Shown here piece by piece: positions 53,246 to 63,381 of a stretch of 64,000 bases of DNA; position 1 is the first letter of the stretch; each line of letters starts with the position of its first letter. The stretch is from contig NZ_LZJN01000152.1 in assembly GCF_001667735.1 (NCBI RefSeq), positions 1 through 64,000 on the forward strand, in the 5' to 3' direction. Origin of the DNA: Mycobacterium sp. E183. GTDB lineage: Bacteria > Actinomycetota > Actinomycetes > Mycobacteriales > Mycobacteriaceae. Below the pieces are notes generated by a model. That model ran no database searches. It worked only from the letters and a program-made list of their open reading frames with translations, and had not been told where the DNA came from. The translations under genes and the position numbers were made by a program.

Positions 53246-54162
53246 TGCGGCTCAAACTCGGTCGGCCCGACATCGCGCGGTATGCGGATCGGTTCGACGC
53301 GCCGCCCGCCAGAGCCGGGGCCCTATCGGCGACGTGGCTGGGCGTGGCGACGCTGCTGATCGACGACGGCTCGTCGGCCCTGCTGACCGACGGCTACTTC
53401 TCCCGGCCGAGCCTGGCCCGGGTGGCCGCCGGCAAGGTGGCGCCGTCGGCCGCCCGCGTGGACGCCTGCCTGGCGCGGGCCAACGTGTCAGCGCTGGAGG
53501 CGGTCATCCCGGTGCACACCCACATCGATCACGCGCTGGATTCCGCGCTCGTCGCCGACCGCACCGGCGCGCGACTGGTGGGCGGGCGGTCGGCGGCCAA
53601 CGTCGGGCGTGGCTACGGGCTGCCCGAGGACCGTATCGTGATCGCCACCAGCGGTGAGCCAATGACGTTGGGCGCGTACGACGTGACCCTGGTGGAGTCC
53701 CATCATTGCCCGCCGGACCGCTTTCCCGGCACGATCGACACGCCGCTGACCCCGCCGGTCAAGGCGTCCGCCTACCGCTGCGGGGAGCCCTGGTCGACGT
53801 TGGTCCACCACCGGCCGACGGACCGGCGGTTGCTGATTCAGGGCAGCGCCGGATTCGTCAAGGGTGCGCTGGCCGGTCACCACGCCGATGCCGTCTACCT
53901 GTCGGTCGGGCAGTTGGGACTACAGCCCAGGTCGTACTTGACCGACTACTGGACCGAGACCGTGCGCGCGGTGGGGGCGCGCCGGGTGATCATGATTCAC
54001 TGGGACGATTTCTTCCGGCCGCTGTCAAAACCGCTGCGGGCCTTGCCCTACGCGGGCGACGACCTGGACTCCTCCGTCCGCATCCTCGACGAGTTGGCCG
54101 CGGCGGATGGTGTCGGGCTGCACCTGCCCACCGTGTGGCGACGCGAAAACCCCTGGGCCTGA
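53245..54162 (+). CDS. Metallo-beta-lactamase-fold hydrolase (Rv3577-like)
   Basis: 305 aa. Metal-binding motif HTHIDHALDSALVADRTGAR (about 91-110), then ESHHCPPDRFPG with further His ligands and MIHWDDFF near 251. Only the fold and metal site can be read; substrate is unknown. Matches Rv3577 in position before arsB2. Translationally coupled to the PxpA-like gene by a 1-bp overlap. Confidence 0.85.
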   Translation: MRLKLGRPDIARYADRFDAPPARAGALSATWLGVATLLIDDGSSALLTDGYFSRPSLARVAAGKVAPSAARVDACLARANVSALEAVIPVHTHIDHALDSALVADRTGARLVGGRSAANVGRGYGLPEDRIVIATSGEPMTLGAYDVTLVESHHCPPDRFPGTIDTPLTPPVKASAYRCGEPWSTLVHHRPTDRRLLIQGSAGFVKGALAGHHADAVYLSVGQLGLQPRSYLTDYWTETVRAVGARRVIMIHWDDFFRPLSKPLRALPYAGDDLDSSVRILDELAAADGVGLHLPTVWRRENPWA

Positions 54163-54177
54163 GACGGGTTCAATACA

Positions 54178-55419
54178 TTGACCTTGACCCTTGCGCTGGT
54201 GCTGCTGGCTGCCGTCCTGGCCTTCGCCGTCGTGCGCCCGCGGGGCCTGCCGGAGGCGGTCGCGGCGGTTCCCGCGGCCCTCATCCTGATCGCCGTCGGC
54301 GCGATATCGGTGCGTCAGGCGGCCGAGGAGGTGGCCGGGCTTTCCGGGGTGGTCGGGTTCCTGGGCGCTGTGCTGGTGCTCGCCAAGCTGTGCGACGACG
54401 AGGGCCTGTTCGAGGCGGCCGGTGCGGCGATCACGCGCGGGAGCGTCGGGTCGGGGGCGCTGCTGCGGCGGGTGTTCGTCATCGCCTCGTTGATCACCGC
54501 CGTGCTGAGCCTGGACACCGCGGTGGTCTTGCTGACCCCGGTGGTGCTGGCCGCCGTCCGTCGGCTGCGGACCCCGGTGCGCCCGTACGCCTACGCCACC
54601 GCGCACCTGGCCAACGGAGCCTCCCTGCTGCTGCCGGTGTCGAATCTGACCAATTTGTTGGCGTTTCACACCGCCCACCTTTCGTTCACCCGGTTCACGC
54701 TGTTGATGGCGTTGCCGTGGGTGGGTGTGGTGGTCACGCTCTACGCGGTATTCCGCTGGTTCTTCGCCGGCGACCTGCGCGTGCAGCCCCATCCGGAGCA
54801 ACCCGGGCCGGCGCCCCGGCCGCCGGTGCTCGTGCTGGTGGTCGTGGGGCTGACGCTGGCCGGGTTCGCCGTGGCCCAGTCCGTCGACGTGGACCCGGCC
54901 TGGGTCGCCCTCGCGGGCGCGGCGGTGCTGGCGGTGCGCAGCCTGAGCCGCCGGCATACCTCGGTGGTCGACATCGCGCGGTCGGCCCACGTGTCGTTCC
55001 TGGTGTTCGTGCTCGCGCTGGGCGTGGTCGTGCGGGCGGTGATGGTCAACGGCATGGACAAGGCGATGTCGGCGGTGCTGCCGTCCGGTTCGACGCTGCC
55101 GGCATTGCTCGCCATCGCGGCGGTGGCCGCCGTGCTGGCCAACGTGGTCAACAACCTGCCCGCCACCCTGGTGCTGCTGCCACTGGTCGCGCCGAGCGGG
55201 CCGGTCGCCATCCTGGCCGTGCTGCTCGGGGTCAACATCGGACCGAACCTGACCTACGTCGGTTCGCTGTCGAACCTGTTGTGGCGGCGGGTGCTTCGCC
55301 AGCACGACGTCGACGCCGGCGTCGGCGAATACACCCGCCTCGGGGTGTGTACCGTGCCGGTGTCCCTGGTGCTCGCGGTGCTCGCACTGTGGGCGTCGGC
55401 GCGGGTGTTCGGCGCCTAG
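54178..55419 (+). CDS. arsB2: Anion transporter ArsB2-like (ArsB/CitM superfamily)
   Basis: 413 aa with about 11-12 hydrophobic helices. Family features: LCDDEGLFEAAGAAITRGSV (about 71-90), LDTAVVLLTPVVLA with the Asp in a membrane helix, LANGASLLLPVSNLTNLLAF, ANVVNNLPATLVLLPLV and GVNIGPNLTYVGSLSNLLW. It resembles arsenite/anion pumps; substrate not proven, as no arsenical regulator or arsC lies nearby. TTG start 54178, 15 bp after the metallo-beta-lactamase gene. Matches Rv3578. Confidence 0.88.
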   Translation: MTLTLALVLLAAVLAFAVVRPRGLPEAVAAVPAALILIAVGAISVRQAAEEVAGLSGVVGFLGAVLVLAKLCDDEGLFEAAGAAITRGSVGSGALLRRVFVIASLITAVLSLDTAVVLLTPVVLAAVRRLRTPVRPYAYATAHLANGASLLLPVSNLTNLLAFHTAHLSFTRFTLLMALPWVGVVVTLYAVFRWFFAGDLRVQPHPEQPGPAPRPPVLVLVVVGLTLAGFAVAQSVDVDPAWVALAGAAVLAVRSLSRRHTSVVDIARSAHVSFLVFVLALGVVVRAVMVNGMDKAMSAVLPSGSTLPALLAIAAVAAVLANVVNNLPATLVLLPLVAPSGPVAILAVLLGVNIGPNLTYVGSLSNLLWRRVLRQHDVDAGVGEYTRLGVCTVPVSLVLAVLALWASARVFGA

Positions 55420-55727
55420 CCGATCGCCTCCCTGAACTCCACGCCCTGCTGCAGCGCCTGCGCGGCTTCGGCGATGTCCACAACGGGATAGATCTGGTAA
55501 TCCAGGATCGTGGCGAATTGGCTTGTGGTCTCGACCAAGTCGGCCGGATTGTCGGATTCCACCACCGCGAATCCACCGCCGCCGTCGATGCGGCCGACGA
55601 ACTGGTGATAGGTCGTGGTCTGCGGTTGAGACCACTTCGAGTACGCGGCCAGGCCCCGTCGCAGGCTTTCGTCGTTCTCGGCCGCGGTGCCGTTCAGGCG
55701 GTATGTCCACGCCACTACGTACTTCAT
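55416..55727 (-). CDS. DUF3303-type small protein
   Basis: 103 aa. MKYVVAWTYRLNGTAAENDE start, then FVGRIDGGGGFAVVESDNPA and ILDYQIYPVVDIAEAAQAL, the dimeric alpha-beta barrel-like DUF3303 pattern. Function unknown. ATG 55727 is preceded (minus strand) by AAAGGAGAGC. It lies downstream of the large LuxR gene on the same strand (82 bp) and its end overlaps arsB2 convergently. It may be a target of that regulator. Confidence 0.82.
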   Translation of the reverse strand: MKYVVAWTYRLNGTAAENDESLRRGLAAYSKWSQPQTTTYHQFVGRIDGGGGFAVVESDNPADLVETTSQFATILDYQIYPVVDIAEAAQALQQGVEFREAIG

Positions 55728-55809
55728 TGCGCTCTCCTTTTCTCGTTGAGATCGCAACGGTATGACCGGTTTCCGCCAAGCGCACGAGTAGTCGCCTACT
55801 CGAATACCG

Positions 55810-58428
55810 TCAGTCGGACCCCGGTCCCGATCGGATGATCGACGCGAGTTCCTCGCGGGACTGGGCGCCAACCCGCTGACAGGCCCGGTAAACGTGGCCC
55901 TCCACGGTGCGCACCGACATCACCAACTTCTCGGCGATCTGACGGTTGGACAGGCCGGCCACGACCAGCTCGATGACGTCGCGCTGGCGACCCGAGAGTT
56001 TGAGACCCGCCGGAGTCCGCAACGCCGGCGTGCACAAACCGCCGCACTCCTCGGCAAGCTCGCCGGCCAATGCCGACGCATAAAGCCCGCGCTTGTGCTG
56101 CTGTCCTTCGACGAACGCGACGGAGGCCTGTGCCGCCGCGTCGGCGGCCGCGGCCCGGTCACCGATCGCCCGGTAGGCGGCCGAAACCGCGAGGAGGCCC
56201 TCACCGTTCCCTGCCCGCAGGGCCTCGGCGTGCGAAGCGATGGCATCGGCCAGCGGCAGCGCCAGCGTGTCGGCCAGCGCGCGGGCCCGTCCGGCGCCCG
56301 AGGCGTCACCCCACTGCGCCGCCGCCTGTATGCAGGCCAGTTCGTGGGTCGGCTGGCCGCGGTCGCGGGCGACTCGCGCGGCCGCCTGCGCCGTCGCCAC
56401 GGCCTCGCCCAGGCGCCCGCCGGTCGCCAGCGCCCACCCGTCGGCCAGTGACAAGCCGGTATGCATGAAGAAGTAGTCGGCCGGCACGCACGATCGCGCC
56501 CCCGCGGCCGCATCGTTCGCCTCCGCGGCGTGCCCGAGCTTGCCGTGCGCCTCGGCGAGCGCGAAGTAGCTTGCCGGGCGCAAACCACTTGTGGTGGCGT
56601 GTATTTGGGCTCCGGCCAGCGCTTCGTGTACCAGCCGCACCGCGTCGGCCACCGCCCCGCGGGCCAGGTCGGCATTTCCGAGCAGCAGGGCCAGGTTCGC
56701 ATAGGCCAGACCCGGGATGTCGCGCGCGGAGTCGGCCACCTCCTTTGCGAAGCCGACGAATTCGTCGATGCGGCCCGTCAGCCGGCATGCCCGGCCGTAC
56801 ACCGCGCCGAACCAGAACCGCATGTGCGACGCCTCGAACGACGTCGTCGCGCGGCGCAACGCCTGCCCGGCCACGATCGCCAGGCAGTCGACCTGCCCCA
56901 ACGCGCCCATGGCCATGATCGACGCAAGCGACGCCATCATCGCGTGGAAGTCCGGCAGCTGTTCCGAATCCAATGCGGCCCTTGCCCTTTCGGCGGCGAC
57001 CCCGCAGCGCGCGGCGACCGCATCCAGGCACGCCTGCACCGCCAACCGCTCGGCGACCTGTGCCGGCGTCTCCTCGGCCGCGGCCAGGTCGTCGAGAATC
57101 GCCGCGGCGTCCGCCGGCCTGCCGAGCATCCAGACCAGGTTGGCCGCGCGCAGGGTCGCCCAGTAGTGGCGATCCGGCGGATCGCTTTCGGTGATCGCGC
57201 GCAACGCGCCCTCGGCCTGCTCGCCGCGGCCGAGCAGGATCAGGTTCATCGCCCGCACGCCGGCCGCCCCCGGCGCCCCGGCCTGCGCCGCGGCGTTGGC
57301 GAGCCGGTCGGCCAACTCCAGGTCCAGCAGTGTCATCGCGTGCCGCGCCGATTCCAGATACAGCCCGGGTTGCGGGTCCAGATCCGACTCGAGGCTCAGC
57401 AACGCCCGGCGCACCGTGGCCTGCATGTCTGCGTCACCGTCGCGCGCCAGCCGGGTCGCCAAGCGGCCGCGGACCTTCGACAGATACATCTCGCCCGCGC
57501 CCGCGCGGCGAAGCTCACCGAACAGCGGGTGCGCGAGCCGGGCCATCAGCCCGCCGGCGGTGCGTTCGACGTTCACCAGGCCCATGGCTTCGGCCGCCAC
57601 CAAATCCTCGCGGGACACCAAGTCGCACAACACGTCAACGGGCAGCGGCTCACATTGCGACAGCGTGTCGACCACCAGCGCCACCGGCGGGCTCAGGCGG
57701 CCAAGCTGGCGTCCCACCGTGTCGGACAAGCTGGCCGAGACCGCGACGTCGCCGTCCCACATCCACACCCCGGCCACCTGCCGCACCCGCCCGGCCGCCA
57801 TCTGATCGCTCAGCAGCTGCCGAAGAAACAGCGTGTTCCCCCCGGTGAGCCGCCGGAACCGCTCCGCACAACGCGCATCCACCGGGCCGCCTAGCGTGCG
57901 CTCGATCACCTCGCGCGTCGCCGTGGCCGAAAGTGGCTCCAGATCCAGGCGATGGAGCAAACCGTCCTTCCACAGCGCCGTCACCGCATCGGGCTCTTCG
58001 CTGCCGGAGCGGACCGTGACCACCAGCCGGACCCCGCCGGACTGCGCCAGCTGGTGAATCACAAGCGCGGACAACCCATCCAGCAGGTGCGCGTCGTCGA
58101 CTCCGACCACCACTCGGCCGCGGCGTTGCCGCGCGACAAACGACTCGATCACGCGCCGGACGCTGGTCAGCGGATCCGACATGCCTTCGCCCAGTAGGCC
58201 GATGAACGCCCCGAGTGGCAACGACTGGGCCGATTGGGTGCCGACGATCCACTGGATGCGTTCGCCCGATGCCCCGGCACGCCGCAGCGCTTCGCGGGCC
58301 AACCGAGTCTTGCCCAGGCCGGCGGCGCCCGCGATCAGCACCCCGGAGTGCTGGTCAGCCCCGCCCAGGGCGCGGCGAATGGTTGCCAACTCGCTGTCGC
58401 GCCCAATCAGCTGGTCGCCGCCGATCAC
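55810..58428 (-). CDS. Large AAA-ATPase LuxR-family regulator (MalT/LAL type)
   Basis: 872 aa. N-terminal STAND/AAA domain with Walker A in LIAGAAGLGKTRLAREALRR (about 30-49) and Walker B VVGVDDAHLLDGLSAL (about 107-122). A helical TPR-like middle spans about 400-780. A C-terminal LuxR helix-turn-helix follows (LKLSGRQRDVIELVVAGLSN, RQIAEKLVMSVRTVEGHVYR; about 805-850). It likely switches target genes in response to a small molecule or protein. GTG 58428 is chosen since IGGDQLIGRDSEL is the family start and a TATAGT box ends exactly 6 bases before it, predicting a leaderless mRNA. An open frame continues upstream without homology. Confidence 0.88.
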   Translation of the reverse strand: MIGGDQLIGRDSELATIRRALGGADQHSGVLIAGAAGLGKTRLAREALRRAGASGERIQWIVGTQSAQSLPLGAFIGLLGEGMSDPLTSVRRVIESFVARQRRGRVVVGVDDAHLLDGLSALVIHQLAQSGGVRLVVTVRSGSEEPDAVTALWKDGLLHRLDLEPLSATATREVIERTLGGPVDARCAERFRRLTGGNTLFLRQLLSDQMAAGRVRQVAGVWMWDGDVAVSASLSDTVGRQLGRLSPPVALVVDTLSQCEPLPVDVLCDLVSREDLVAAEAMGLVNVERTAGGLMARLAHPLFGELRRAGAGEMYLSKVRGRLATRLARDGDADMQATVRRALLSLESDLDPQPGLYLESARHAMTLLDLELADRLANAAAQAGAPGAAGVRAMNLILLGRGEQAEGALRAITESDPPDRHYWATLRAANLVWMLGRPADAAAILDDLAAAEETPAQVAERLAVQACLDAVAARCGVAAERARAALDSEQLPDFHAMMASLASIMAMGALGQVDCLAIVAGQALRRATTSFEASHMRFWFGAVYGRACRLTGRIDEFVGFAKEVADSARDIPGLAYANLALLLGNADLARGAVADAVRLVHEALAGAQIHATTSGLRPASYFALAEAHGKLGHAAEANDAAAGARSCVPADYFFMHTGLSLADGWALATGGRLGEAVATAQAAARVARDRGQPTHELACIQAAAQWGDASGAGRARALADTLALPLADAIASHAEALRAGNGEGLLAVSAAYRAIGDRAAAADAAAQASVAFVEGQQHKRGLYASALAGELAEECGGLCTPALRTPAGLKLSGRQRDVIELVVAGLSNRQIAEKLVMSVRTVEGHVYRACQRVGAQSREELASIIRSGPGSD

Positions 58429-58434
58429 GCGGCG

Positions 58435-58440
58435 ACTATA
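58435..58440 (-). promoter_or_regulatory. -10 box (TATAGT) for a leaderless luxR-type transcript
   Basis: On the minus strand TATAGT lies 6 bases before the GTG at 58428, so the predicted +1 is the G of the start codon. No Shine-Dalgarno sequence is present. Confidence 0.5.
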
Positions 58441-58607
58441 TCCGCGCGGCGGCACCGCGCGGGCCGGATTGCCACCGTTTCGCGTGCGCGTCGACCGGCC
58501 GGTGTCCGGCGGGCGATCCCAACTCGCGTACCCGACTACGCTATCGGCGCCCGCCGAGCGCTGTGAGCATGGCATTTGTCAGCCAGCGGTCAGAAAGGCG
58601 GAGTGCC

Positions 58608-60005
58608 ATGTCCGACATCAAGACCAAGATCGGCAGTCACGCGGTGGTGTTGGGGGCGAGCATGGCCGGTTTGCTGGCCGCGCGATCGCTTGCCGACTTC
58701 TTCGACACGGTGACGGTCGTGGAGCGTGACCCGCTGCCCGACGCGCACGCCCCTCGCCGCGGCGTGCCGCAGGGCCGGCACCTGCACGCCCTGCTGGCCC
58801 GGGGAGCGCAGGTGATCGAGGGGATGTTCCCCGGCGTCCTCGACGAGATGGTCAGCGACGGCGCGCGCCACTTCGACGGCCATGACCTCTCCGAGCTCTA
58901 CTACGACATCGGCGGGCACCTGATGGCGCGGCGCGGCAGCGCACCCGGGCTCACCGCCTACAGCGCGACGCGGCCCTTCCTCGAAGACCACGTCCGGGCC
59001 CGGCTGCGCGAGCTTCCCAACGTCACCCTGCTCGACGAGCACTTCATCCTCGGCCCGGTGTCGACCCCGGACCGCCGCCGCGTCACCGGAGTGCGGGTGG
59101 TCTGCGGGCGCACCGGCGAGCCCACCACGCTGCCCGCCGACTTGGTCGTCGATGCCACCGGGCGTGCCGCCCGCACCCCGACCTGGCTGGACCACCTGGG
59201 GTATGAGCGCCCGCGTGAGGATCGCGTCGACGTCCAGCTGACCTACGCGAGCCAAGCGCTGCGGATGACGGCGGAGGCGCCGCGGGAGCTGGGCTTCCTC
59301 GTCGGCATCGTGCCGGGCAGGCCGAGGGGTTGCGGGCTGCTGCACTGCGAGGACGACACCTGGCTGCTCACCGTGATGGGGGTGGCCGGCCACCAGCCCG
59401 CGGGGCTCGACCTCGCCGAGATGTGTGATTTCGTCGCGGACTGCGCGCCGGCGCACCTGCTCGCCGCGGTGCGGGCCGCCGAACCCATCGGGGATCCGGT
59501 GCGCCACCGGACGCCGTGCAGCCGATGGCGCCGCTACGACAAGCTGCGGCGCTTCCCCGAGGGTCTGCTGGTCATCGGCGACGCGATCTGCAGCTTCAAC
59601 CCGGTCTACGGCCAGGGCATGACGGTCGCCGCGCTCGAAGCGTTGGCGCTGCGCGACTGCCTGTCCGCCGGCACCGACGATTTGGCCCGGCGCTTCTTCC
59701 GCGCCGCGGCGGCGCCGATCCGCCAGGCCTGGCAGCTGTCGACCAACCCCGACCTTGCCCTGCCCGAAATCAACGGCACCCCACCGCTGGTCGCGCGGGT
59801 GTTCAACAAGTACGTCGACCGGGTCCTGACGGCGGCCGAAACCGACACCGCGGCGCTGAATCAGTTCATCAGGGTGACCTCGCTGGTCGAACCCGCGACG
59901 CGGTTGTTGCGCCCGAACATGATCTGGCGCGCCGCCCGCGGGCGCCGGCCCGGCATCGATTCCCCGGTCGCGCCCGCCGGCGCCCTGGTGGACGCGGCGC
60001 CCTGA
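58608..60005 (+). CDS. FAD-dependent oxidoreductase (PHBH/squalene-epoxidase-like)
   Basis: 465 aa. FAD-binding start HAVVLGASMAGLLAARSLAD (about 9-28, a GxSxxG variant), ADLVVDATGRAARTPTWLDH (about 180-199) and the second FAD motif VIGDAICSFNPVYGQGMTVA (about 322-341). Such enzymes hydroxylate or epoxidise small or lipid substrates; substrate unknown. ATG 58608 has GGCGGAG upstream. An in-frame ATG at 58569 would add 13 residues. It is divergent from the LuxR regulator over 179 bp, so it is a candidate target. Confidence 0.85.
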   Translation: MSDIKTKIGSHAVVLGASMAGLLAARSLADFFDTVTVVERDPLPDAHAPRRGVPQGRHLHALLARGAQVIEGMFPGVLDEMVSDGARHFDGHDLSELYYDIGGHLMARRGSAPGLTAYSATRPFLEDHVRARLRELPNVTLLDEHFILGPVSTPDRRRVTGVRVVCGRTGEPTTLPADLVVDATGRAARTPTWLDHLGYERPREDRVDVQLTYASQALRMTAEAPRELGFLVGIVPGRPRGCGLLHCEDDTWLLTVMGVAGHQPAGLDLAEMCDFVADCAPAHLLAAVRAAEPIGDPVRHRTPCSRWRRYDKLRRFPEGLLVIGDAICSFNPVYGQGMTVAALEALALRDCLSAGTDDLARRFFRAAAAPIRQAWQLSTNPDLALPEINGTPPLVARVFNKYVDRVLTAAETDTAALNQFIRVTSLVEPATRLLRPNMIWRAARGRRPGIDSPVAPAGALVDAAP

Positions 60006-60007
60006 CG

Positions 60008-60985
60008 CTAAGTCCGGTGGCAGGCGGGCGGCAGCGGCATCCCGAGTTCGGTCAGCACGCGGCGCAACAGCGTCGGGTAGTCGGTGATGAGCCCGTCGAC
60101 CCCGTCGGCGATCAGTTCGCGCATGGTGGCCGCATCGTCGACCGTCCACGGGATCACCTGCAGCCCAAGCGCATGCGCGCGATCGACGTAGGACCCGCCG
60201 GTGACCAGCTGGTACCGGGGCGAGACGATGTCCGCGCCCACCACCTTCGCCCCGACCATCGGGTCACCTATGGCGGCGGGGTTCTCACCCGCCGGCCACG
60301 GCGAACCGGGCGCCCAGGTCTCCTCGTTGTACAACGCCACCAACGGGATCGACGGCTCGGCCCGGCGAACCAACGGCAGGGTCCGCCAGTCGAAGCTCTG
60401 GATCTCCACCTGGCCGACCTTGCCGGCCGAGCGCACGGCGGCCAGTATCACGTCGACGAACTGTTGGGGCTCGGCCGAAGTCCCGGGGTGGTCGGCCGCT
60501 ACCTTCGTCTCGATGTTGTAGCGAACCGCGGCGTGGTAGGAATCGGCGAGCGCAAACACCTCCGGTAGGACGGCTATCTTGTTGCCCCGCACCACCTCGG
60601 CGTCGGGAAACTCGGCCAGCCGGCGTCCGCAGTCCAGGGTGCGGATCTGGGACACAGTGAGCTCGTGCACCAACTTTCCGACGTAGGGGTACTGCGGATC
60701 ACCGGCGAACGCGGGGCCGGTGTCGGCGCACTTCTCTGCGTCGATCGTCGGGTCGTGCCACACCAGCGGTTGCCCGTCTCGGGTGACGTTGATGTCGAGT
60801 TCGAGTGTGCTGACGCCCAACTCGAGCGATTTCGCGAAGGCCCGCAGCGACTCCTCGGTGGTCTCGCCTCGGCCGCCGCGGTGGGCCTGCAGGTCGAATC
60901 CGTCGACTTGGGCGGCCGCCGCGGGCGACGCGAGGAGACCGACCACGGCCAGGACCGCGCCGAGGCGCGCGGGCCAGCGGCGCAC
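60008..60985 (-). CDS. Secreted glycerophosphodiester phosphodiesterase
   Basis: 325 aa from GTG 60985 (MRRWPARLGAVLAVVGLLAS signal peptide, cleaved around AAAAQ). GDPD signatures: DLQAHRGGRGETTEESL with the first catalytic His, STLELDINVTRDGQPLVWHD with Glu, Asp and second His, and IETKVAAD. It hydrolyses glycerophosphodiesters outside the membrane to supply glycerol-phosphate. It starts 5 bp after the stop of the methyltransferase gene on the same strand, so it belongs to the ispD-ispF-cysS-rlmB run. It abuts the FAD oxidoreductase gene convergently. Confidence 0.88.
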   Translation of the reverse strand: MRRWPARLGAVLAVVGLLASPAAAAQVDGFDLQAHRGGRGETTEESLRAFAKSLELGVSTLELDINVTRDGQPLVWHDPTIDAEKCADTGPAFAGDPQYPYVGKLVHELTVSQIRTLDCGRRLAEFPDAEVVRGNKIAVLPEVFALADSYHAAVRYNIETKVAADHPGTSAEPQQFVDVILAAVRSAGKVGQVEIQSFDWRTLPLVRRAEPSIPLVALYNEETWAPGSPWPAGENPAAIGDPMVGAKVVGADIVSPRYQLVTGGSYVDRAHALGLQVIPWTVDDAATMRELIADGVDGLITDYPTLLRRVLTELGMPLPPACHRT

Positions 60986-60990
60986 TGGAG

Positions 60991-61923
60991 TTAAACCCTG
61001 CGCTGCCGGGCGATCTCGGCGAGCACCACCCCGGCGGCCACCGAGGCGTTCAGCGATTCGGCGTGCCCGGCCATCGGGATGGACACGACTTCGTCGCAGT
61101 TCTGCCGCACCAGCCGCGACAGCCCCTTGCCCTCCGAGCCGACGACCACCACCAGTGGGTCGGCGCCGTCCAGGTCGTCGACCACGGTGTCGCCTTCGGC
61201 GTCCAGGCCGATAACCCGGATCCCGCGGTCGGCCCAATCCTTCAGCGTCCTGGTGAGATTGGTGGCCCTAGCCACCGGGATGCGGGCCGCGGCTCCCGCG
61301 CTGGTGCGCCAGGCGACCGCCGTCACCGACGCCGAACGCCGCTGCGGGATCAGCACGCCGTGTCCGCCGAACGCCGCGACCGAACGCACGATCGCGCCCA
61401 GGTTGCGCGGATCGGAGATGTTGTCCAACGCCACCAGCAGCGCGGGCGGGGAGTTGATCGCGGTCGCCAACAGGTCGTCCGGGTGGGCGTAGTTGTACGG
61501 CGGGACCTGCAGCGCGATGCCCTGATGCAGGTGGTTGCTCGTCATCCGGTCCAGGTCGGCGCGCGGCACCTCGAGGATCGAGATGCCCGAATCCGCTGCG
61601 CGGGCGACGGACTCGGTGACCCGCTCGTCCGCGTCGGTGCCCAGGGCCACGTAGAGCGCCGTCGCCGGGACGCCGGCGCGCAGGCACTCCAGCACCGGGT
61701 TGCGGCCGAGCACCGTTTCCGTCTCGTCGGTGGGCCGCTTGGCGGGACGCCGCGCCGGCGACTGGGCGCGCTTGGCGGCGGGATGGTTGGGTCGCAGGTG
61801 CGCCGGGGGTGTCGGACCGCGCCCCTCCAGCGCGCGCCGGCGCTGGCCGCCCGAGCCCACGGTGGGCCCCTTCTTGGTGCCCGCCTTGCGTATTGCGCCG
61901 CGCCGGCGCGAATTGCCGGCCAT
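60991..61923 (-). CDS. rlmB: SpoU/TrmH-family rRNA 2'-O-methyltransferase (RlmB-like)
   Basis: 310 aa. Basic, disordered N-terminus (about 1-65), then an RNA-binding domain ([20 protein letters not shown]). The SPOUT knot carries motif 1 [20 protein letters not shown] (about 163-182), motif 2 [14 protein letters not shown] and motif 3 [17 protein letters not shown]. It methylates a ribose in 23S rRNA, probably G2251. Matches Rv3579c. Its start abuts the cysS stop (ATG at 61923, cysS ends 61924). Confidence 0.93.
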   Translation of the reverse strand: MAGNSRRRGAIRKAGTKKGPTVGSGGQRRRALEGRGPTPPAHLRPNHPAAKRAQSPARRPAKRPTDETETVLGRNPVLECLRAGVPATALYVALGTDADERVTESVARAADSGISILEVPRADLDRMTSNHLHQGIALQVPPYNYAHPDDLLATAINSPPALLVALDNISDPRNLGAIVRSVAAFGGHGVLIPQRRSASVTAVAWRTSAGAAARIPVARATNLTRTLKDWADRGIRVIGLDAEGDTVVDDLDGADPLVVVVGSEGKGLSRLVRQNCDEVVSIPMAGHAESLNASVAAGVVLAEIARQRRV

Positions 61924-63333
61924 TTACGGGGTCTGACCTGCCTGCAGCGACCACTGCGGCCCGTCGGCGGTGTCGGTGACCTCGATGCCGGCGAGCTTCA
62001 GCCGGTCCCTAATCTCGTCGGCGAGCGCCCAATTGCGTTGCTCGCGGGCCTTTTCCCGATTCTCCAGTTCGGCCCGCACCAGCACCTCGACCGCGGCGAG
62101 CGCGGCCGACGTCTCGTCGCGGGTTTCCCAGCGCTCGTCGAGCGGGTCGCAGCCGAGGATCCCCATCATGGCGCGGATCGACCGGGCGTGTTGCAGGGCC
62201 CCGTCGTGGTCGCCGGAGTCGAGGGCCCGGTTGCCCTCGGCCCGGGCGTGGTGCACCTCGGCCAGCGCTGCCGGGACCGCCAAGTCGTCGTCGAGCGCCT
62301 CGGCGAACCGCGAAGTCCACTCGCCCGGCTCGACGCCGCCGACCCGGACGCGGACACGGTGCAGGAATTCCTCAACGCCCACATAGGCTTTCACCGCGTC
62401 CTGTAGGGCGGTGTCGGAGAATTCCAGCATCGAGCGGTAGTGCGCGCTGCCCAGGTAGTAGCGCAGCTCCGCCGGCCGGACGCGCTGCAGCAACGCCGGG
62501 ATGGCCAGCACGTTGCCCAGCGATTTGCTCATCTTCTCGCCGCCCATGGTGACCCAGCCGTTGTGCAGCCAGTAGCGGGCGAATCCGTCGCCGGCGGCGC
62601 GGCTCTGCGCGATCTCGTTCTCGTGGTGCGGGAAAATCAAATCCATGCCGCCGCAATGGATGTCGAATTCGGGCCCCAGATAGGTGCGTGCCATCGCCGA
62701 GCATTCCAGGTGCCAGCCCGGACGCCCGCGGCCCCAGGGCGAGGGCCACGACGGCTCGCCGGGCTTCTCGCCCTTCCAGAGGGTGAAGTCACGCTGGTCA
62801 CGCTTGCCGGTCGCCACGCCCTCGCCCTGATGGACGTCGTCGACCTTGTGCCCCGACAGTTGTCCGTACTCGGGATAGCTCAGCACGTCGAAGTAGACGT
62901 CCCCGCTCGCCGCGTAAGCGTGGCCGGTTTCGATCAGGCGGTCCATTAATTCGACCATCTGGGTGATGTGCCCGGTGGCGCGGGGTTCCGCGGACGGCGG
63001 CAGCACGTCCAGGGCGTCGTAGGCGGCGCTGAACGCGCGCTCGTAGGTGGCCGCCCACTCCCACCACGGCCGGCCCGCCGCCGCGGCCTTGGCCAGGATC
63101 TTGTCCTCGATGTCGGTGACGTTGCGGATGAACGCGACGTCACAGCCGCGCGCCATCAGCCAGCGGCGCAGGATGTCGAAGGCCACGCCGCTGCGGACAT
63201 GGCCGATGTGCGGCAGGCCCTGGACGGTGGCGCCACACAGGTAGATGGAGACGTGGCCCTCGCGCAGCGGGACGAAATCACGCACGGCGCCGGCTGCCGT
63301 GTCGTGTAGCCGCAAGCGGGCGCGATCGGTCAC
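61924..63333 (-). CDS. cysS: Cysteinyl-tRNA synthetase
   Basis: 469 aa, GTG start. Class I synthetase: [17 protein letters not shown] (about 33-49) contains the HIGH motif with a zinc cysteine. [22 protein letters not shown] and [11 protein letters not shown] supply the remaining zinc ligands, and [13 protein letters not shown] (about 265-277) carries KMSKS. It charges tRNA-Cys. Matches Rv3580c, with ispF 48 bp upstream. The related mycothiol ligase MshC is a separate gene; the position next to ispF favours CysS. Confidence 0.96.
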   Translation of the reverse strand: MTDRARLRLHDTAAGAVRDFVPLREGHVSIYLCGATVQGLPHIGHVRSGVAFDILRRWLMARGCDVAFIRNVTDIEDKILAKAAAAGRPWWEWAATYERAFSAAYDALDVLPPSAEPRATGHITQMVELMDRLIETGHAYAASGDVYFDVLSYPEYGQLSGHKVDDVHQGEGVATGKRDQRDFTLWKGEKPGEPSWPSPWGRGRPGWHLECSAMARTYLGPEFDIHCGGMDLIFPHHENEIAQSRAAGDGFARYWLHNGWVTMGGEKMSKSLGNVLAIPALLQRVRPAELRYYLGSAHYRSMLEFSDTALQDAVKAYVGVEEFLHRVRVRVGGVEPGEWTSRFAEALDDDLAVPAALAEVHHARAEGNRALDSGDHDGALQHARSIRAMMGILGCDPLDERWETRDETSAALAAVEVLVRAELENREKAREQRNWALADEIRDRLKLAGIEVTDTADGPQWSLQAGQTP

Positions 63334-63381
63334 GACGTGCCAGCTTACCGGGTGGTTCGCCGTCGCCCGGCGCTGCGCGCC

